Positions 1-11,040 of a DNA stretch of 64,000 bases are shown piece after piece. Below the pieces are notes generated by a model. It was not told the DNA's origin. It ran no database searches and was given only the letters and a program-made list of their open reading frames with translations. The DNA lies in NCBI GenBank assembly GCA_024305405.1, contig JAKNDB010000079.1:744001-808000 (forward strand), read 5' to 3'. The translations under genes were made by a program, and so were the position numbers. Origin of the DNA: Dirofilaria immitis. Taxonomy: Eukaryota > Nematoda > Chromadorea > Rhabditida > Onchocercidae. Position 1 is the first letter of the stretch. Each line of letters begins with the position of its first letter.

Positions 1-262
1 ATCAAATTTGACAAGATAAATTTTCACTAAAAAATTTCAACTCCGAAAAATTTGAAATTTTTGGATCTTAAGGAAAATGAATATAGCAAATGACAGGATT
101 ACCGGAAAATTGTACGTTCAAACCTGTCATGAAGAGCGAATCAAAAAAAAATAAAAATATAAATCTATCGGAATGTACAACCACTACGCATATGCCATTT
201 TTGCAATTTGAAATCATGCAAATTTACGAAAATTATAATGTAACTTTAACATCTGAAATTTA
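1..262 (+). repeat. Left arm of a long inverted repeat
   Basis: This stretch matches, with scattered differences, the reverse complement of about 1201-1465. The shared part includes GACAGGATTACCGGAAAATT and the blocks around the ATGCCATTTTTGCAATTTG motif. The left end runs to the window edge, so the arm may be longer. Long inverted arms about 940 bp apart suggest a non-autonomous DNA transposon or a foldback element. No transposase is visible between the arms. A short frame (DRITGKL.VQTCH) can be read in both arms, so the arms may instead be duplicated gene fragments. Confidence 0.7.
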
Positions 263-1200
263 GAAAAGGAATGATAGCAGCTTATAAATTCAGAAGTGAT
301 TATTTATTACTTTTTTGGCAACGATGCATTTATTTCGCTATTATGGATAATTGGCTTCCACTGATTCTTCCAATAATCCATCGTTTAGCAAATGCTTTTG
401 ATACGAATCCGTTCATTGCGTTACGAAAAAAAAAGCATGTCCGGTTTCTTTTAAAACAAAATCAAAAATCAAAAGATCTTATTTCTTGAAGATCAACAAT
501 TGACTATTTACTACACTTATTGTTTACCAAGTTGCTGCTTTCCAGAAACTGGACTTTTTATCTCGCCATCCTTATCAATGCACGAAACAGAACTCACAAC
601 TCTTATCTTATTTTTTTGAAGATACCAAAGTGAATATTTAACTTTAGATCAATTTTTACATCCATTCCAATCGATCAATATGAAAATTTTCAGATATTCA
701 TTTTATCCAGCACTAAAAAATCTTTAACTTATTTCACATGCTGCAAACTGATAAAATCTTGATTTGACTTAAAATCCTCGTTTATATTTTTATCTGTTTA
801 TAATAACAAAGCGGTTGCATAAAACATGATTCTCTTTAAAAAGCCGTATTATTTTTTAAAATATAAGAGAATATCGATTGCTTAAACAATGATGCTGAAA
901 TCCGAGGAAAAAGAAAGAATCAGTAGTTCTTTTTCTAGATTTAACATTGTTGGGGGTAGGTACATTTTGTACTTGCCTATTTATTAGATAATATAAATGT
1001 AAGCTAAATTTGATCGTCTATATATTTCTATAAAAACTTCATTTCACATACGTTATCAAAGGTCCTATTCCTTGATCTCAGAACTGTATCAGAATTGATT
1101 ATCAGAATTGATTATTGATAATAATGAAATAAGTGCATCATTTGTCAAAAAAGTAATAAATATTCACTCTTGAATTTGGAAGGTATAATCATTCAATTTT
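263..1200. other. Spacer between inverted-repeat arms
   Basis: AT-rich sequence between the two arms. A 72-codon open frame at 271-489 (+) has no recognisable motif and is probably chance. No transposase motif or tRNA is visible. Confidence 0.5.
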
Positions 1201-1465
1201 CTAAATTTCAGATGTTAAAGTTACATTATAATTTTCGTAAATTTGCATGATTTCAAATTGCAAAAATGGCATATGCGTAGTGGTTGTACATTCCGATAGA
1301 TTTATATTTTTATTTTTTTGATTCGCTCTGTCATGGCAGGTTTGCACCCACAATTTTCCGGTAATCCTGTCATTTATATATTCATACATTCATTTCCCTA
1401 AGGCTCAAGCCATAAAAACTTCAAATTTTTTGAAATTAAAATTTTTAAATGAGAATTTAGCATGT
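1201..1465 (-). repeat. Right arm of the long inverted repeat
   Basis: Reverse-complement partner of 1-262. On the minus strand the arm carries an open frame of about 62 codons with NDRITGKLW.QTCH, then SECTTTTH. The left arm has the same reading but is interrupted by a stop. A more diverged relative of this frame may lie at 7912-8106 (-). Confidence 0.7.
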
Positions 1466-1739
1466 CCAAATTTTATAATATTGAATCTTTAAGGATAATG
1501 TAATTGCAGCGCAACATAATCATAATGCAAAATTGTTGATTGATTGATTGATTTAAAATTGCACCTGTATGAATTCAATCCTCACTTAAAAATCTTTTAA
1601 AATACTTAGCTATGTTTGAAAATCCTGCTAAGCATATTATGTATAGACCCAAGTATTTTTTGATCTCAGATTTATTTAATAATTTATTTATTTATTAAAC
1701 CTTTAATCATTTTTTAACTACGATATCCTTTTTAGATCA

Positions 1740-3063
1740 ATAAGCTGATGGGAAAACTGGAAAAAACATGAGGGCGAAGCTGAAAACGATGAAGTAGTAG
1801 ACATCGCAAAGGCTCTTTGGGGACGTACGCAGGGTCTCTGTCATCTCAAGAGCAAATTGGAACTTCTTCGAACCTTCAGAGCACCAAAAGAAATTTGGAA
1901 CAAAATCTCAAAAATAAAGACTAAGTCGTGAACCTTTCCAAACGTCAACAACAAACGGAATAGGAGGAAAAACACTGATTGACAGTTGGAAAGAGGAAAA
2001 GATGCCGAAAAGGCGGTTAGTATCACATGAGTCAGTGAGGAAAGCGTTAATGCGATTCCACCTTCAGTTGTCCCGGAACATGCAAAAGCGAAACATTTCG
2101 TGGAATCGTATTGTAAGTTTCATTTTAACTATGCAAACAAAAACAGCCTTAGTTTTCTTAAATGAGATGAGTTATAATTCACCAATCAATATTCTGCTAA
2201 AATTTGGTAAATTCCGAACTTTGAATTATTGTGCAATACAGTCACGTTATTTTTAAGTTTTTCCCTTTCTCTAGTATTAATTTTTGCTAAAGGCTTTGAT
2301 TCTACCATTTTATTGATTGCCGTGCACAATTTGAAACCGACGTGTAAAATGTTTTCGGTTTTGCAGTTTCAGCATTAGATGATCATATATGATGCAAAAT
2401 TAGTGGTTAAAAAGCGTTATGAAAAGATGTTTGATTATGGATGTTTCAGGCGTTCTCAGACTATACGAGTCTCAATTGTGACAAAAGAAGGATACGAAAC
2501 AATGTCGCAAGTCCGGAAGCCTTCCATGCGTTGGTAATGGAAGATTTACGGCATGATACCGACAACTGCTGGTAATATCCCATTCGGCTTATACATAGTG
2601 CTTCGAAATGATGGTTAGTCAAACTGGCAAATTTAATTTTATTTCGGTGGTGTATTAAAGAGTTTTATATAAATGACTTGAATGGGTTTGGAAGCGCCTT
2701 GTAAAAGAATTAAATCACAATTTCAGGGTATAGTATTATATGCCCAAAGAAATTTGCTATTTTGAAGGGATGACGAATCCATGCCAGCGAAATACACAGG
2801 CAAAATGATGAACTTATATTTGAATATTAATATTAATGATAAGAGTAAGAGCTATTTTTCGCAAGAATTTTTTCGAATATAATACATCACTTTCACGATG
2901 TCGCTTGTCAGTACTGCTGAGGAAATTGCAACCACGATGGATATCCATTCTTTAGAATGGTATCCCAGGACTACAAAGGTTGTAATCAATGAAAGAGCTG
3001 TCAAACAAAGGAGATTTGAGCTAGTAGGTAGAAATGAAGAAGCTCTGCACTACTATATATCTG
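1740..3063 (+). pseudogene. Exon-like coding remnants, unrecognised
   Basis: This is less AT-rich than its surroundings, with several open stretches joined by plausible splice sites. About 1755-1930 reads ...DIAKALWGRTQGLCHLKSK.... About 1940-2111 reads ...KTLIDSWKEEKMPKRR... and joins in phase 0, through GTAAGT at 2112 and TTTCAG at about 2449, to FSDYTSLNCDKRR...EDLRHDTDNC, which ends at a GTAATA donor near 2571. An exon-like ORF at 2898-3063 (SLVSTAEEIATTM...RNEEALHYYISG) ends at GTGAGT. A stop or frame change separates the first two blocks, so the unit is probably decayed. I do not recognise the protein. Part of it recurs in inverted orientation at 3225-3370, which favours a repeat-borne gene. 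Confidence 0.35.
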
Positions 3064-3224
3064 GTGAGTTCAGTGATGTCAACTATTTATTTGAAACAAG
3101 AAATTATTTCATGGAATTTATTTACTCATTAATTCATTCATTCGATCAGTACTTACATTCTTTTCGGTATAACCCAAAGACGCACCTCTCATACCACTGA
3201 GAGAAAAAGGTTTTTTAATCATTT

Positions 3225-3370
3225 CGAGAACTATCGCGATCTAATCTTCGCAACGTTCCGCTATTCCATCGTCGTCCCAGTAAAAGCTCACGGTTTCCGC
3301 CCTTCGAGACAACTGAAGGTGCTCGTGGTATTAATCAGCGCTTTCCTCATTAACCGCCATACAGTTGCTC
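3225..3370 (-). pseudogene. Inverted, diverged copy of part of 2000-2110
   Basis: Read on the minus strand, this segment (GCGGTTAATGAGGAAAGCG, then CACCTTCAGTTGTC) aligns with 2015-2085 on the plus strand (GCGGTTAG..., GAGGAAAGCG, CACCTTCAGTTGTC). Both give an H.LQLSR peptide in the corresponding frame. In-frame stops break it. It may be a second copy of the same unknown coding repeat, lying just downstream (minus sense) of the SL1-like sequence. Confidence 0.4.
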
Positions 3371-3505
3371 TCAACGCGGGTGTTGTTTTAAATCAATCAA
3401 ATCAAAGTTGGCAGATTTGGTGTAGTGAAAATATTCTTTCTCGTTTGCGTTTTATTTTCACTTAAACTCCAAACGTTGCCAAAGACAAAGTCCAAAGACA
3501 CCAAC

Positions 3506-3527
3506 TTCAAACTTGGGTAATTAAACC
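3506..3527 (-). ncRNA. SL1 spliced-leader-like sequence
   Basis: The reverse complement begins GGTTTAATTACCCAAGTTTG, the first 20 bases of the canonical 22-nt nematode SL1, and continues AA rather than AG. The AG/GT splice donor that follows SL1 in an SL RNA gene is not preserved: the next bases are GTTGGTG. An AACGTTTGGA block about 50 bases downstream loosely resembles an Sm site, but no SL RNA stem-loops are evident. The likelier reading is the 5' end of a reverse-transcribed trans-spliced mRNA. A diverged SL RNA gene is the alternative. Confidence 0.6.
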
Positions 3528-3544
3528 TTTGATACGATAAGCTT

Positions 3545-3790
3545 GATAATACATAAACGAACGCAGTGATTATAATCGATCATTCAGTGATATCACAAGT
3601 TTAATGACGATAACATGACTGAAAAAAGGAGAGAATAAAAAAAGACCACCGATTTGGTGGATCCAATCGACTTCGTCAAAGCACCTACTCTCAGATGATT
3701 TGGTGTTTTAAACCCTCTTCTTTCGTAAGTGATGGATCCTGATACGGATGTGAATGTACAAAATAAAGAGCCTTTGTTAGGTTGTGGGAA
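3545..3790 (-). repeat. 3' LTR-like repeat of the BEL/Pao element
   Basis: Direct repeat partner of 5893-6135. The two share long blocks with scattered substitutions and small indels, so the insertion is old. Exact ends and target-site duplications cannot be fixed by eye. Confidence 0.7.
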
Positions 3791-4175
3791 TTACAGCTCA
3801 TAGACAAAGGCAAAGAATTTTAGCTAACATCTTTCAACACACGTAAATACACACGTACAATATATACTCATTCATGTGAATTCTCTGATTTTCTGTTTTT
3901 CGCGATTTCAGAACACTCATATTTTCTTTTATCACTATCACTGGACCTTTTCGCAATTTATTCGCCACACTCCTGATTGCGAAAAGGCAATTTGAATTTG
4001 AATTGGCTTATTTGAAGAAATTTATTTGATTTGTTCCGTTCCTTTCGTCTTTCAGGCATAATTTTTCATGTGACTAAGAATATGTTAAACTTTCATTGAG
4101 CTGTTGACTTTTTGTTGTATTTTCTACCATAACTAATCTGGAAAATACCAGTTACATTAAGCTTAGGATAAAGAA

Positions 4176-5691
4176 TCATATCTTGATTGCTTTTAGTATT
4201 AATGAAGCATTGATCATTTCCGTTGTTTTGCTTTTAGTCGTTATCGGCGAATGTCTTATTAATTCCTTTCTTTTACTTACATTCTTTTTAGTTTCATGTT
4301 CTGCTTGATCCATATTTCTTTTATCATCGTTTTGATTCCTAATTTCCAGAGAGATCAATAAATTTATAAGCTTGATTAATTTGTGATTGTTTAGAGTCGT
4401 ATTATTGCGCTTCGAATTGCTCCTTCGTTATCTCGTTTCACTCTTTAATGATCCCTAGCTTCCCAAGGTACCTTTTGGTTGTTATTCCTCCATTACGATT
4501 ACAATTTCATTTATTTCAGGTTTTCTTTCAGTTAAACTTCGCCCTCGTTGGTTGCACTTGCCATCGTTCTCTTAAACTAAAGAGATAATTTCATTGCCAC
4601 TTCATCCAAAATCGATCTAAACTTGATTTGTCTTTTATTTTTTCCTGTGTCGAACTTTCACTTGTGCCATAATCTTCATCATCCGATTTCTTTTCTATGA
4701 GTGGACCCCAAGTTTAGCTAAGGGATTTCTGAACCGTCTTCATTGAGATTATATCTCTTTATATTACAGATCTCATTTATTGCTTTAAAGTTAGGTGCAT
4801 TGTCACTCATTATTGTTTCTGGTGTTCCACGACGTCCAATAACTACTTCAAGGTGTACTGCTCGAGTAGTCAAACGACAAAACAATGCTATCCAGCTTTT
4901 AATAGTTGATAATTGTCCTTTAATGTTAACTGGGCTAAAATAATCCAATCTAATATTCGCAAAATGCTCTTAAACGCTGTACACATTCTTTTGGATATGG
5001 AAAATAGTTCGGCTGGTTTACTGTTCCATTATTTATAAAACATGCAATTTCTCTTGTTCTCTTGATGGTATCTTTCATCGTACTCCTTCCTTTTCTCTCC
5101 AGAAATTTTGTCATAATTCAGCTAGTGCTTGATTTATTCTTTTATGGAGCATTTTTTCATGTACATTCATGTTGATCACTGATGTTATCCTGAACCCTTT
5201 TGGGCGATGAATTGGATAGATCGTTTTTAATCCAATTCAGATTCTATTATACGTCCACTGGATCTTAGTTATCCATCATTATCGGTTGTTAGTTGAATTT
5301 CGTATTTCCCTTATTGTTTTGCAGTTCTTCAGCATTAATAGATGGATTTTTAGGAAATATTTTTGATAATTGATATCTGTTTTGGTAGATACATTTAATA
5401 AATTTGGATACTCGAATAGTCGAACGGAATAATCTATCCGAGCTACTAAATCGATTAATTTCCAGAAAATACCCCTCTTTTTGATTTTCTTTTTAATTCC
5501 TGTATTATTTTTGTCTTTTTCGTCGGGAATGATATTGCTGGCCAAGCAGTTTTCGGTTTAGATAACCAATTACGTCCATCCCACTGCAAAGAATTATTCT
5601 TTTGTATGTCAATTTTGTTCTCCGGTTGGCCACGCCTGCAGGATTGGCAGCTGTAAGCACATATTTGAAATTTTAGTTTTCCTAATTTCAC
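4176..5691 (-). pseudogene. BEL/Pao pol remnant (integrase region)
   Basis: Minus-strand reading from high to low coordinates. 5455-5691 contains SLQWDGRNWLSKPKTAWP, the W.GP/WL...WP segment found upstream of BEL/Pao integrases, followed by FWKLIDLVARIDYS. 4950-5080 contains a motif with CFINNGTVNQP. 4718-4948 holds integrase core motifs (LDYFSPVNIKGQ-like, then CRLTTRAVHLEVV and RRGTPETIMSDNAPNFKA), with a deletion between the VHLEVV and RRGTP blocks. 4290-4640 carries the C-terminal KWQ..YL..LRERW..QPTRAKFN module, then a GIIKE-like strand and an LLISLEIR-like end. At least four frame breaks and several stops make it non-functional. Confidence 0.8.
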
Positions 5692-5892
5692 CTAGATGAT
5701 TTTGAATAAATCTTAGCCGTTGTTTCGTTCCATTTTGTTTCATTTCAGGACACACATTGAATCACTCCAAAGAAATTTTTAACATTTTGCATTTCCAACT
5801 GATTTACTAGAAATTAATTGCTCGTACTCCAATCAGAATCGCCAGAAGTTCACTTTTTGAACTGTTGTTTACTTGATTGGACGTAGTCGAGG

Positions 5893-6150
5893 TCTTGAAA
5901 ATATCAACGAAGACAGCAATTATAATCACTCATATAGTTTCAATTATATCACAATTTGATCACGATAACATGACTGAAAAAAAAGAGAATAAAGAAAAGA
6001 CGGCCGATTTGGTGGATCCAGTCGATTTCGTCGAAGTATCTTCTCTCAGATGATTTTGGGTTTTGAACCCTATTCTTTCGTAGGTGGTGGATCTGATACG
6101 GATGTGAACGTACAAAACAAAGGGCCTTTGTTAATTTGACGGAACCTTTT
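5893..6150 (-). repeat. 5' LTR-like repeat of the BEL/Pao element
   Basis: Direct repeat partner of 3545-3790. A (TA)n run follows outside the element at about 6270-6288. Confidence 0.7.
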
Positions 6151-6159
6151 CCAGTTTAT

Positions 6160-9100
6160 TGCGACACTTTCTTCTCTAGTGCCAGAAGGTGCTATTGCTG
6201 TGTTCGCTGAGAAACATGTCAATTATGTCACCGGATTTTTTTAACACTCACGAAAAACCAGCCAGATGTATATATATATATATATATAACAACCAAAACA
6301 TTACATAATACGATTGTCATTATAAATTCATTGGTGTATTCTACCAATTTTGGAAGTAATGAACAAATCAGCAAAATTTATTCTTTTTATTCTCTAATAA
6401 TCTCAATCAGTACAACTGCTGCATGATATTCTAACAACAATTACGCCAATTAGATCAACATCCAGAATTTCTATCGAACATATTTTAATATTATTTGTGT
6501 TATACGACAGCATTAAACTTGCATTAGCAGTATGTATGATAATTTAGTAAAAGATTACCCAATATTAAAATTTAAAAATAAATGGGCGTTATTGATGTAT
6601 ATTACCGCTCTTAGAGCGAGAATTTCAAAAAGTGACGAGATGTATAATAGCCTTTCGATGTACGTAAAGTTTATCTGTTACCAATAGAAACATTCGAACA
6701 AACAGACGTAACAATATAAAATAATAAATTCACAATTACAAGTAAGAAAAAATAATAAATTTACAATTAAAAGTAAGAAAATAGCAAAAATTTGGATATT
6801 CATAAAAGACCGAAATTTGCCTGTGAATTGATATTCGGTGTTTAATCGAGTTGAAAGATAACTATATGCTTATTGTATGGAATGATTAAATAGTAAATTT
6901 ATGGTTATTATGAAAAGGACTAATAAAATTTAAATATCTGCAAGAAATGAAAATATTTATGACTAATCCGATATATGTTCAATGTTTTCTTTTAAATTGT
7001 AGGAAACTTTAGCGGATTATTTCGTAATTTCAATTTTTTTAAATGTAAGAGATACTCAATATCTTCATTAAAGACTTATTCATTTAATTATATTGCTTAA
7101 CCAGTCTTTCTATATCAGACGACAAGTTTACTGTAAGAACTTAATGATGCCCAAATAATTAGCAATTCAAAATAATCACAAATGATTACTTCTCGTCAGA
7201 ACTTTTTGATAAATAATTGTGGCTTATGTTTTTTGATAATTTTATCCCCATTTTTAATTAACCGTAGTAAAAATGAATTTCCAATAACAAGTCATAAAAA
7301 TGTAAATTAGTTCATCCGTAAAATATTGGCTGCCTTTAATGGAAGAATCAGCGAGCATATTTTAGAATTCCTTTATAAAACAGCGATTTCAATTTAAGTT
7401 ATCAGAATTGTCGATTTTAATACGTATATATTTTTTCATACTTCTAGCTAACAATTATAAATATTCAGAAAATTAGAAATTAGATGCAAATATCAAAAAT
7501 ATCTTCTGATAGCTAACGAAATTCACATGTACTAATGAATTTTACGGATTTTTTTTCGAAATTTCGGGAAATTTTAGTTTACACTATCATTTTGACTAGT
7601 GCTTATCATTATTTACTAAGTATTGTTTTAAATGCTTGTAAAATTATTTTATCATATTTTTTCCTTTTTTTCGAACCAATCTGTCGTCTATAACTTAAGC
7701 AATTTCTAAGCGATCAGACGAAATACTTTTTTTGGGTTTTCTTTTTAAATTGTAGCACAGATATTGAAAATAGAAAATTTTTCCACATTTACATACTTTT
7801 CAATTATACATTTTTCTATTATTTCGATCTTCCTACTATTTTCTATTTCTATTTATTTATGATATTAATTTTATTAAACTATATAAAGTTTTAGTAGTCT
7901 TGGTAACTGTCTTATTCTATAAGTACTAATGCTATTATTTTGTATAAAAATTTCCAAACATACAATAACTTTAAATTAGTACTTATATATTCATTGTGCA
8001 TTGTATATTCTAACGAGAAGATGAAGAAGCTTTTATTTTGTGCTTGGTAATATATTTTCATCCACAGTTTCAAGCCAATTCTTCTGTTCAAAAACTCAAA
8101 AAGCAACAGGTTGATAAAAGAAATTCTTTAAATCGCATTGCAGGAGATAATATATCATTTTAGCATTTCACCAATATAGGGATTTGTAGTATTTCTAGAA
8201 TATCTTCACTTTGATAAATTAAGTATCTTTCAAGTTTCATTTATCACTTTTTTAGGAACCTTTTCAAATTTTCTTTTAAAACTGTTCATCCATGGAAACT
8301 ATAGAAATTTTAAGCAAGATATGGTAGAACAGTTGCATTTATTAAATGCAATGTATCACAGTTCGTAACATAAATTTTGTTCGATTTTTAAATGAATTTA
8401 ATTCTTCAAACGAAATAATGTTGGTAAGGACAAAAATATTGTCCTCATAAATATTATTATCATCGCCTGTTCACCACTAACATTGCTTTTAAAATTTGAT
8501 AATATCCAAGAAAATGTTTCTAGTCTTAAGCTTTAATTCAGTGAAAGAAAATAAAAGGTTATTCTTTCGGGAGATTAAAGTCATTATCAAAGATGTTAAA
8601 AATACAAAAGTTAAGAAGCGGGAATGTAGACAAAGTATTTATTGTTCAGAAAAAAGTACTCAGAAACAAAATTTAATTTGTATTCAATTTCTTTTGATAA
8701 AAATGTATAACACAAAACTTCTATTCTTCATAATGATCGTAATCATAGTAATCCAACGAACTACATTTATTTTAGATAATAAATAAAGCAAAAGGTTTTG
8801 CGTAATATAATAAAGTTAGTTCTTGTAGTAATCATTAACAATGGAATCTATTAAACAATAATTAAATAATTGTGTTCTCAAGGTATCAGGAAAGAATACT
8901 GGAGCAGAACAAACAATATTAGATTTAACAAATTATTCCAGTCATGAAAATTACATGACATGATTACGAAGTTTTCATCAGTTACACGTCTTTTCCATCA
9001 GCATAAATATTTGACATCCTGTCTTCTTCCTTTACATCAGTTGAACAGAAGGACATATCATATCTGCAATGCTTTGCCATTAAAACAAACAGACTTCAGA

Positions 9101-9310
9101 TTTTGGATATATAACTTATTTCGTGAAAAATGTCAAAATTTCTAAGTTTTAACTTCTAAAAGTTCGTTGTAGATCTTATAGAAGTTGCAAAATATCAGGA
9201 CTTTTATCCCAAAAAACTTAATACTCTTGAAATCGAAACGGCAGCATGACAAAGCAGTAAATGCCATGACGTCAATCTTTTATAAAATGAGTTTAACGAA
9301 CTAACAGAAC
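6160..9310. other. AT-rich intergenic region
   Basis: No gene could be supported. It holds a TA microsatellite at 6270-6288 and several short chance ORFs. A minus frame at 7912-8106 (NRRIGLKLW..., LEYTMHNEY) weakly resembles the frame in the 1201-1465 inverted-repeat arm. ORFs at 8496-8786 and 8960-9145 (+) show no recognisable motif or good splice context. Confidence 0.5.
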
Positions 9311-11040
9311 TTACAAAAAACAATGCAGCTTATCCAATTTGCGAAAAAGCAAGTCATATTGTTCATCAAGTTGACCATTATCACTATAAATTTTAAATGA
9401 TTAATAATATTGTGATGTAATCATTCTTAGTGAATTGAAAAAGATCAACCTGCAAGCGGACAAATTTGGAGCCTGCATTTTGTGTAACTTGACATGAAAT
9501 GCAGTCAAATCTTCCATCTCTTTTCTGGCTTTCCGCATCATTTTCAATTTTTCTTCGCTCACTGAAAAAAAAAGGCATTAAAAAGCAACCAAGGTATACC
9601 ATCTTCATTGCTATCTTCATAAATTTTTGTCGCAAAAACTAACTTCATGAAATAGAGCACATTTTTTTAAAACTTAGAAAAACAAAAGCATTTTTGTAGT
9701 GTCGTTTTGGCAAAAACTGCTACCTTATAACAACCTATAGTTCTTTTCTAAATCATGCTGATATTTGACTTCTAGATCAATCAGAATCTCCTGAAATAGA
9801 AACAATCTGCGCTTGACTTATTTCCAATTTCAAATATTATCTGTCAAAATTACGATGAATGGAAATAAATTAAACTTACAAGCACACATTCTTCCCGACC
9901 GAAAATCATCTACCAGTGCAGTAAGCGATTGTTCTAGAGCTTCAATTTCAGCTGCATTATCTGGCTCTAGATGCATTTGATCCAGACCATTACTAGCTTT
10001 TCTGGGTGTATCATTGGTTTCATTATTCATTTTCTGAACGTTTTGACTTATTTCATCAATAGGTGATGTTGTTACAGCAGTCATCATTTCGTACCATTCA
10101 TCTTGAATAAAATACTACGATAAATGTCAATTTAATCAATTCTCTACTATCACACTACAAATGAATGCAGTAATAATAAGTATTTCATAATATTTAATAA
10201 AACAATCATATATTCTGAAGAGTATAAAACTCTAGATTTTGCACAAACTTAGAATTTTGATAATTAAAATCCTAATAAAAATCATTAAAATTAAAAAAGC
10301 AACTGAACTTCATGATTAAGCCATTTGTTCTATGATAATAATCGTCTTACTGTGAATGATACAAACAGAAAATATTGATCAGGAAAGAGAATATTAAAAG
10401 CAATGCACGAAACTTATGGAAATATGAATAAACAAAGTTGTAATTGACTATGTCAAAGCTTCATAGCATATGTCTTTTGCATTTGCAGGAAATTAAAATG
10501 AAAAACAACTACGTCATTTCATCGATATCATATGCCACATGAAAAACACATATTTTCAATGATAAAACTAATGATATTAGAAGAAATCAGAGAATGAAAG
10601 AACTGCCTTGACTTTATTTTTTTTTCGAAGGATAAGTGTTATAAACATATAACATAAAGCATAAATCAGAATATATCTTAGAATTATGCAAAATCATAGT
10701 TCAAATCAAGACTGTTAGAACATATTGAAGTTGCTGAATGCATTATAATTAAATAATAGACAAAAAAAACTAAAATATTACACCTTTAACAAAAAAAGTT
10801 TACCTCCGACACTTCAATTTTTCCACAAAAAAATCCATTTGCTGCAACATTCAACATTTTGCACTAAAAAAATCACAAAATCTTTGCGCAGACGAATGTA
10901 TGCACAAAGGCTTACCATGTTTGTCATTCTCGTTAACATCACCCGTACTTCCTTCCTTATGTGGTGATAGCTGCAATATATTTGGACGAGAAAATCGTTT
11001 GCTGCTTTTATCACCGCTGCTATCGATGGAATCATTTTTT
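9311..11040 (-). CDS. CCDC28: CCDC28-like coiled-coil protein
   Basis: Four exons can be joined in consistent phase on the minus strand: 11040-10916, 10101-9880, 9561-9450 and 9383-9311, all with GT-AG introns. The protein has a Ser/Asn-rich N-terminal half (NDSIDSSGDKSSKRFSRP), then EIEALEQSLTALVDDFRSGR, SEEKLKMMRKARKEMEDL, and a C-terminal QLDEQYDLLFRKLDKLH just before the stop. This order (a Leu-rich LL.DF.SGK/R segment, a coiled coil, and an LD.LL..LD.L..LH end) is that of vertebrate CCDC28A/B; CCDC28B modulates ciliary proteins. Assignment rests on remembered motif order, so the family is likely but not proven. The exon at 11040 is entered with two bases owed from an upstream exon I could not place. 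Reading straight through to an in-frame ATG at 11078 is possible. Confidence 0.7.

Larger units (their letters stand above)
3545..6150 (-). mobile_element. Degenerate BEL/Pao LTR retrotransposon
   Basis: Two direct repeats of about 240 bp, at about 3545-3790 and 5893-6135, flank a minus-strand pol remnant with BEL/Pao-type motifs. Shared LTR blocks include CGATAACATGACTGAAAAAA, GATTTGGTGGATCCA and GATACGGATGTGAA. Between them are pieces of the region ahead of the integrase, the integrase core and its C-terminal domain, all broken by stops and frameshifts. Gag, protease and reverse transcriptase are largely missing, so the copy is internally deleted and inactive. Just inside the right-hand LTR on the minus strand, TGGCGATTCTGATTGG (about 5835-5850) could be a decayed tRNA primer-binding site. 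Confidence 0.8.

Noticed and set aside
8496..8786. 96-codon ORF ending in a hydrophobic segment
   Set aside because: It is Lys/Ile-rich from AT composition, with no motif or splice context.
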